Shown one piece after another: positions 12,836 through 13,149 of a stretch of DNA of 13,149 bases. Position 1 is the stretch's first letter, and each line of letters opens with the position of its first letter. Source of the DNA: Chloroflexota bacterium (GTDB lineage Bacteria; Chloroflexota; Anaerolineae; Fen-1058); contig JACRBO010000070.1 of assembly GCA_016219235.1 (NCBI GenBank), positions 1 to 13,149 on the forward strand, in the 5' to 3' direction. The translations under genes were made by a program, and so were the position numbers. A model generated the notes under the pieces. The model had not been told where the DNA came from and did not search any database. It saw only the letters and a list, made by a program, of their open reading frames with translations.

Positions 12836-13149
12836 ACTCTTGGCCTCCCGTGCGTAGGCGCACCCCGTCTGTCAGGCACGCGATTGAAAATCCGGTTTAC
12901 CTCTTAAGTCGCACGATATGTAGGGCGCTGATGGCCCGTTGTTGGTTGAGGTTTCGCCGCCAGATCGTCGATCTGACGCAGGCTGGGGAGCGCTGGTTAT
13001 CGCTCACATCCACCCATTGACCGGATCGCCAGTATATCTATGCGATCCTTCCCCGCTCTTGGCGCAGGCCGGCCCGGTCCGGGCCGATGTCAGGGGGCAG
13101 GACGCAAAACACGTACTTGCCTGAGGTTGGGAAAACATCGAAGTACAAC
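12836..13149. other. Terminal region without a supported gene
   Basis: Open frames here are short and share no recognisable motif. One minus-strand frame (13148-13038) reads LYFDVFPTSGKYVFCVLPPD and then stops after 36 codons. It has no start inside the window and could be the end of a gene entering from beyond the edge. I see no RNA gene or clear terminator. Confidence 0.35.

Overview
This window looks like a piece of a GC-rich bacterial chromosome, most likely a Chloroflexota (Anaerolineae-like) lineage. That guess rests on gene content: a YitJ-type fused homocysteine methyltransferase/MTHFR, paired PIG-L deacetylases, a 6-phospho-3-hexuloisomerase, short AATGACAA-type intergenic arrays and a GCAATCTCC-type dispersed repeat. 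No rRNA, tRNA or CRISPR array was seen.

Region 1 (47-4167, all on the minus strand) is a compact redox module under a Crp/Fnr-family regulator. In transcription order it holds the regulator, an intergenic region with a 14-bp palindrome and an intrinsic terminator, a two-cluster ferredoxin, a cupin gene broken by an in-frame TGA, a DUF2892 membrane protein, a lipoprotein cytochrome c, a cysteine-free DUF1858-like protein and a histidine-rich polytopic membrane protein. I infer an anaerobic or nitrosative-stress electron-transfer function. No catalytic enzyme that would fix the substrate is present in the window.

Region 2 (4186-5390) is a decay zone. It holds the tail of an Ig-like secreted protein, the N-terminus of a type I R-M methylase (HsdM), a probable HsdR tail and an intact YgjP/DUF45-type metallopeptidase of the kind that often closes type I R-M operons. 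Together these look like the scar of an R-M operon that lost its middle. A bidirectional-looking hairpin and a 21-22 bp period CCAGCGGAAA array follow.

Region 3 (5390-9350, minus strand) runs PIN-domain protein, two tandem PIG-L/LmbE deacetylases and a bifunctional homocysteine S-methyltransferase/methylenetetrahydrofolate reductase. Octamer-type arrays lie just after the stop codon of each PIG-L gene.

Region 4 (9351 to about 12125) is mobile DNA. An IS1595-family element with clear 22-bp inverted repeats and a frameshifted transposase abuts the PIN start codon. Next to it is an IS66-family element with a palindromic dispersed repeat near its right end.

Region 5 (about 12126-13149) holds a 6-phospho-3-hexuloisomerase on the plus strand and, converging on it, a small minus-strand ORF whose C-terminus looks like the HsdM C-terminal tail. 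The last 300 bases have no gene I can support.
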